From Flectobacillus sp. (GTDB lineage: Bacteria; Bacteroidota; Bacteroidia; Cytophagales; Spirosomataceae): a DNA stretch of 7,285 nucleotides. The notes under the pieces are model-generated. The model saw only the letters and a program-made list of their open reading frames with translations. It was not told the DNA's origin and ran no database searches. The position numbers were made by a program, and so were the translations under genes. Position 1 is the first letter of the stretch. Every line of letters begins with the position of its first letter. The stretch covers positions 1 to 7,285 of the forward strand of contig JARXAV010000105.1 in assembly GCA_029865665.1 (NCBI GenBank). Reading direction: 5' to 3'. Shown here in pieces: positions 5,316 through 7,285 of the stretch.

Positions 5316-6161
5316 TTAATTATGGTGAGTAGCGTAATTTTGTGTAATACTCAAACCGATTTCGTCAACACTGTATGTTAACTCATCAATTTTAGAAGTA
5401 AAGAAGTTGTATGCAATGATACATACTGCTGAAGTACCAATACCTAATGCCGTATTTACTAGGGCTTCAGAGATACCGTTTGCAAGAGCTGATGAATCTG
5501 TAGAACCTCCTGAGTTACCTAACGCTGAGAACGCTTTGATCATACCAATTACCGTTCCTAATAGACCGATCAAAGTTGATACTGATGCTAACGTAGCGAT
5601 GATAGTCAAGTTTTTCTCTAACATTGGCAATTCTAATGAAGTAGCTTCTTCTACTTCTTTGCTCAACGAAGCTAATTTTTGTTCTTTGTCTAAAGAACCG
5701 TCAGTAGTTAACTGCTTGTACTTTTTAACTGCTGCTAACGTAACGTTACCAACTGTTCCTTTTTGTTTGTCACACTCTTTCAAAGCTGCATCTGTATCGT
5801 CTTTGTCAAGTAATGCTTGGATTTTGCGAACGAAAGCGTTAACATCTCCTGATCCTTTTGCTTTTCCGATTGTGATGATACGCTCAATAGAGAATGTCAA
5901 TGCTGTTAAGAAACATGTCATCAAAACTGGTACGATGATACCTCCTTTGTAAACGATACCGAAGTAATCACCTGGGATTGGGTGTCCTTCTGGTGTTCCG
6001 CCTTCAAAGTGAGAGCCATCTCCCATTACGAATTTGAAAAGACAGAATGCAACAGCGAAAAGGATTAATAGAATAACACCCGCTGGGATGCCACCTGATT
6101 TTTTGTTGTTTGCTGGAGCAGCTGGTTTTGGAGCTGCTGGTTTTGCTGGTTGTGTACTCAT
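5316..6161 (-). CDS. exbB: ExbB/TolQ/MotA family proton channel protein
   Basis: This 281-residue inner-membrane protein forms the pentameric channel body of the Ton motor. An Ala/Pro/Lys-rich N-terminus (AAPKPAAP, residues 1-22) precedes a first helix at about 26-45 (PAGVILLILFAVAFCLFKFV) that is additional to the three-helix ExbB core. The core helices follow at about 74-95 (GIIVPVLMTCFLTALTFSIERI), 184-210 (LTIIATLASVSTLIGLLGTVIGMIKAF) and 228-255 (NGISEALVNTALGIGTSAVCIIAYNFF). A charged cytoplasmic domain lies at 98-183. Glu232 and Thr237 align with Glu176 and Thr181 of E. coli ExbB, and Thr203 with Thr148 in the conserved GLLGTVIGM, so the proton path is intact. It is the first gene of the series and is preceded by a 315-base non-coding region that must hold the operon promoter. 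The leader (CCAAATTTTACCAAACTA before the ATG) has no Shine-Dalgarno sequence. Confidence 0.96.
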   Translation of the reverse strand: MSTQPAKPAAPKPAAPANNKKSGGIPAGVILLILFAVAFCLFKFVMGDGSHFEGGTPEGHPIPGDYFGIVYKGGIIVPVLMTCFLTALTFSIERIITIGKAKGSGDVNAFVRKIQALLDKDDTDAALKECDKQKGTVGNVTLAAVKKYKQLTTDGSLDKEQKLASLSKEVEEATSLELPMLEKNLTIIATLASVSTLIGLLGTVIGMIKAFSALGNSGGSTDSSALANGISEALVNTALGIGTSAVCIIAYNFFTSKIDELTYSVDEIGLSITQNYATHHN

Positions 6162-6476
6162 TAGTTTGGTAAAATTTGGGTTTTAAGTTAAAAAACAGTT
6201 TTAGGTGATTTTTTAAAATAAATCTCCTGAAATGGATAGTTTATCTTTACGCTTCATTACAAATTGTATTGATTTAATACCCTTCAGACTTTGACAAAAC
6301 TAACACAATTTTTTCTCACTTTTCATACCTCTTACTGCAAGTTTTTTAAAAAAAATGTTCAAGAAAACATAGGCATTGTACTATGGCAATATTTTGACTA
6401 GTTATCCCTACATTTCACTGCACTTTTCAAAGAATTTAACTTTACCTATAAAGCATATAACTTTTTCATGTTTTTT
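6162..6476. other. Non-coding region upstream of exbB
   Basis: This 315-base stretch has no plausible gene on either strand. It contains the 3' flank of the orphan gene and the leader and presumed promoter of the Ton genes. A candidate -7 box is noted at 6295-6302. Weak inverted repeats include CTTTA/TAAAG at 6440-6453 and CATAG/CTATG near 6370-6387, neither with a proper terminator T-tract. Several T-runs and A-runs occur (for example 6352-6359). No riboswitch or RNA gene could be recognised. Confidence 0.5.
6295..6302 (-). promoter_or_regulatory. Possible -7 promoter element for the exbB operon
   Basis: The minus strand reads TAGTTTTG, an exact match to TAnnTTTG, 134 bases upstream of the exbB start codon. 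No TTG box is found at the expected distance upstream (the nearest properly placed TTG is about 35 bases away). Transcription from here would leave a leader of roughly 125 bases. Weak candidate only. Confidence 0.25.
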
Positions 6477-6878
6477 TTATTTACCAGATAACTGCTTAAT
6501 AATGGCTTCTATTTCATCCATTTTATAAGTATTTTTCAAAATTTGAGATTGAGGAAAAACACTTATCATTCGTTCCAAAACTGGGTTTTCTCCTTTTACC
6601 ACTAAATACGATTTTTCACTATTTTCTATTAATTTATTGAGGAATGAACGGCATTTACCCAAATTTTCTTTTGAGAAAGCATCTATATGTATAATGGATA
6701 AAGCGGATTCTTGCCAGAGTTTTTCGGCATAAGACAACACAATGGGGTCTGAATGACTGTCAAAATCATATCGTCTTATATCTAAACTGGAGTCTGTCAA
6801 TGCCCCTTGAAAAGGGTTAGAAAACGATACTTGTTCGGGTTTGTCAATCAGTTGGATGTATAGTAGTAGGGTGTACAT
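6477..6878 (-). CDS. Hypothetical protein, orphan divergent from the DciA-like gene
   Basis: The ATG at 6878 gives a 133-residue protein that I do not recognise. It begins MYTLLLYIQLIDKPEQVSF and ends IIKQLSGK. No signal peptide is convincing; the N-terminal hydrophobic stretch is short and looks like a beta strand. Alternating strand-like (ALSIIHIDAF, KSYLVVKG) and helix-like (KCRSFLNKLIEN, VLERMISVF, DEIEAIIKQL) segments suggest a small soluble alpha/beta protein in the cytoplasm. The frame stays open upstream to an ATG at 7004, but that start would overlap the beginning of the divergent gene by 18 bases and add 42 residues of low-complexity, Cys/Leu/Ile-rich sequence translated from the intergenic region, so it is rejected. 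The gene is separated from exbB by 315 bases and is probably not part of the Ton operon. Confidence 0.65.
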   Translation of the reverse strand: MYTLLLYIQLIDKPEQVSFSNPFQGALTDSSLDIRRYDFDSHSDPIVLSYAEKLWQESALSIIHIDAFSKENLGKCRSFLNKLIENSEKSYLVVKGENPVLERMISVFPQSQILKNTYKMDEIEAIIKQLSGK

Positions 6879-6954
6879 AAATTTGGAAAGTGGATTTAAC
6901 AAGTATGAAATCGAAATGAAGAGCTGTTTCTTAGTGCATGTTAGTTTTATTCTG

Positions 6955-6962
6955 TAATTTTG
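6955..6962 (+). promoter_or_regulatory. Probable -7 promoter element of the DciA-like gene
   Basis: TAATTTTG matches the Bacteroidota TAnnTTTG box exactly and lies 24 bases before the ATG, leaving room for a start site near 6967 and a short leader. The -33 position has only a TTAG (6931-6934) at 20-base spacing, a partial match to TTTG/TTG. Confidence 0.4.
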
Positions 6963-6976
6963 AGCTATATTAGAAA

Positions 6977-6981
6977 GAAGG
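6977..6981 (+). promoter_or_regulatory. Shine-Dalgarno-like sequence of the DciA-like gene
   Basis: GAAGG lies five bases upstream of the ATG at 6987. It supports this start and stands out because the other genes in the window have A/T-rich leaders without such a motif. Confidence 0.5.
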
Positions 6982-6986
6982 CATCT

Positions 6987-7285
6987 ATGGCACAGTATTA
7001 TCAATTTAATCGAGAAAAATCTCGAAGAAAAACAGGCACTTTTACGATGAAAGAGGCCATTGACGATTTATTGGAGCTATACCGTTTGCGTTCGAAGTTT
7101 GATGAAACTTATATTTCCGCTCATTGGGAAAAAATAATGGGTACGCCTATTGCCAGCCGTACCACAAAAATATTTGTACAAGAAAGTAAGCTTTTCTTAG
7201 AGTTTGACTCCGCTCCTCTACGAAGTGAGTTATTGATGGCCAAAGGAAAAATAATTTCGTTGATTAATAAAGAAGTCGGTCGTGA
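6987..7285 (+). CDS. DUF721 / DciA-like protein (partial, runs off the right edge)
   Basis: Ninety-nine codons are visible from the ATG at 6987 to the window end without a stop. The sequence MAQYYQFNREKSRRKTGTFTMKEAIDDLLELYRL leads into HWEKIMGTPIASRTTKIFVQESKLFLEFDSAPLRSELLMAKGKIISLINKEVG, in short pieces the DUF721 pattern: W-x-x-(I/V)-(M/V)-G at 46-51, a 'L-x-(V/L)-x-x-x-S/A-x-x-L-x-x-E-L' strand-helix, then a final 'I-N-x-x-x-G'. DUF721 includes DciA, the loader or partner of the replicative helicase DnaB in most bacteria. Bacteroidota members are short, about 100 residues, so little is probably missing. It is transcribed away from the orphan gene across a 108-base intergenic region. The family assignment is confident; the helicase-loading role is carried over from studied members. 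Confidence 0.88.
   Translation, partial: MAQYYQFNREKSRRKTGTFTMKEAIDDLLELYRLRSKFDETYISAHWEKIMGTPIASRTTKIFVQESKLFLEFDSAPLRSELLMAKGKIISLINKEVGR

Noticed and set aside
5407..5952. Plus-strand open frame of 181 codons opposite exbB
   Set aside because: It lies wholly inside the well-supported exbB gene on the other strand, and its translation has no recognisable domain; it reflects the codon bias of exbB.
6879..7004. Longer start (ATG at 7004) for the orphan gene
   Set aside because: It would overlap the divergent DUF721 gene start, remove the shared promoter region and add 42 residues that look like translated non-coding DNA.

Overview
The window looks like the chromosome of a member of the Bacteroidota, most likely a Cytophagia-type bacterium. 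It is AT-rich, most genes have an A/T-rich leader with no Shine-Dalgarno sequence, and the only sigma-factor-like boxes visible resemble the Bacteroidota -7 element TAnnTTTG. The TonB protein has the C-terminal layout typical of this phylum. No RNA genes, CRISPR arrays, insertion sequences or phage genes were seen.

Almost everything is on the minus strand, so in transcription order it reads from right to left. At the far right, a DciA-like (DUF721) gene runs on the plus strand off the window edge (6987 onward). It is divergent from a 133-residue orphan gene (6878 to 6477). After a 315-base non-coding stretch comes a complete Ton energising unit: exbB (6161-5316), a first exbD (5177-4563), a second exbD (4442-3927) and tonB (3788-2952). 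These genes are separated by unusually long gaps (120-138 bases) containing inverted repeats. A perfect 15-bp hairpin with a T-tract (2896-2931) follows tonB and probably ends the transcript.

Beyond the terminator, on the same strand, are a small two-helix membrane protein (2814-2560), a PstS-like lipoprotein with no Pst transporter genes beside it (2472-1522), and a large secreted tetratricopeptide-repeat (TPR) protein that runs off the left edge (1304 to 1).

Functional reading: ExbB and the two ExbD proteins should form a proton-driven inner-membrane motor that transmits energy through TonB to outer-membrane transporters. The three downstream genes encode envelope proteins: one in the inner membrane, one lipid-anchored and one periplasmic. 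This gene order is, from memory, recurrent in Bacteroidota, which suggests accessory parts of an extended Ton module. That role is inference. The most interesting features are the non-canonical PstS-like lipoprotein, the two divergent ExbD paralogues, and the structured intergenic regions.
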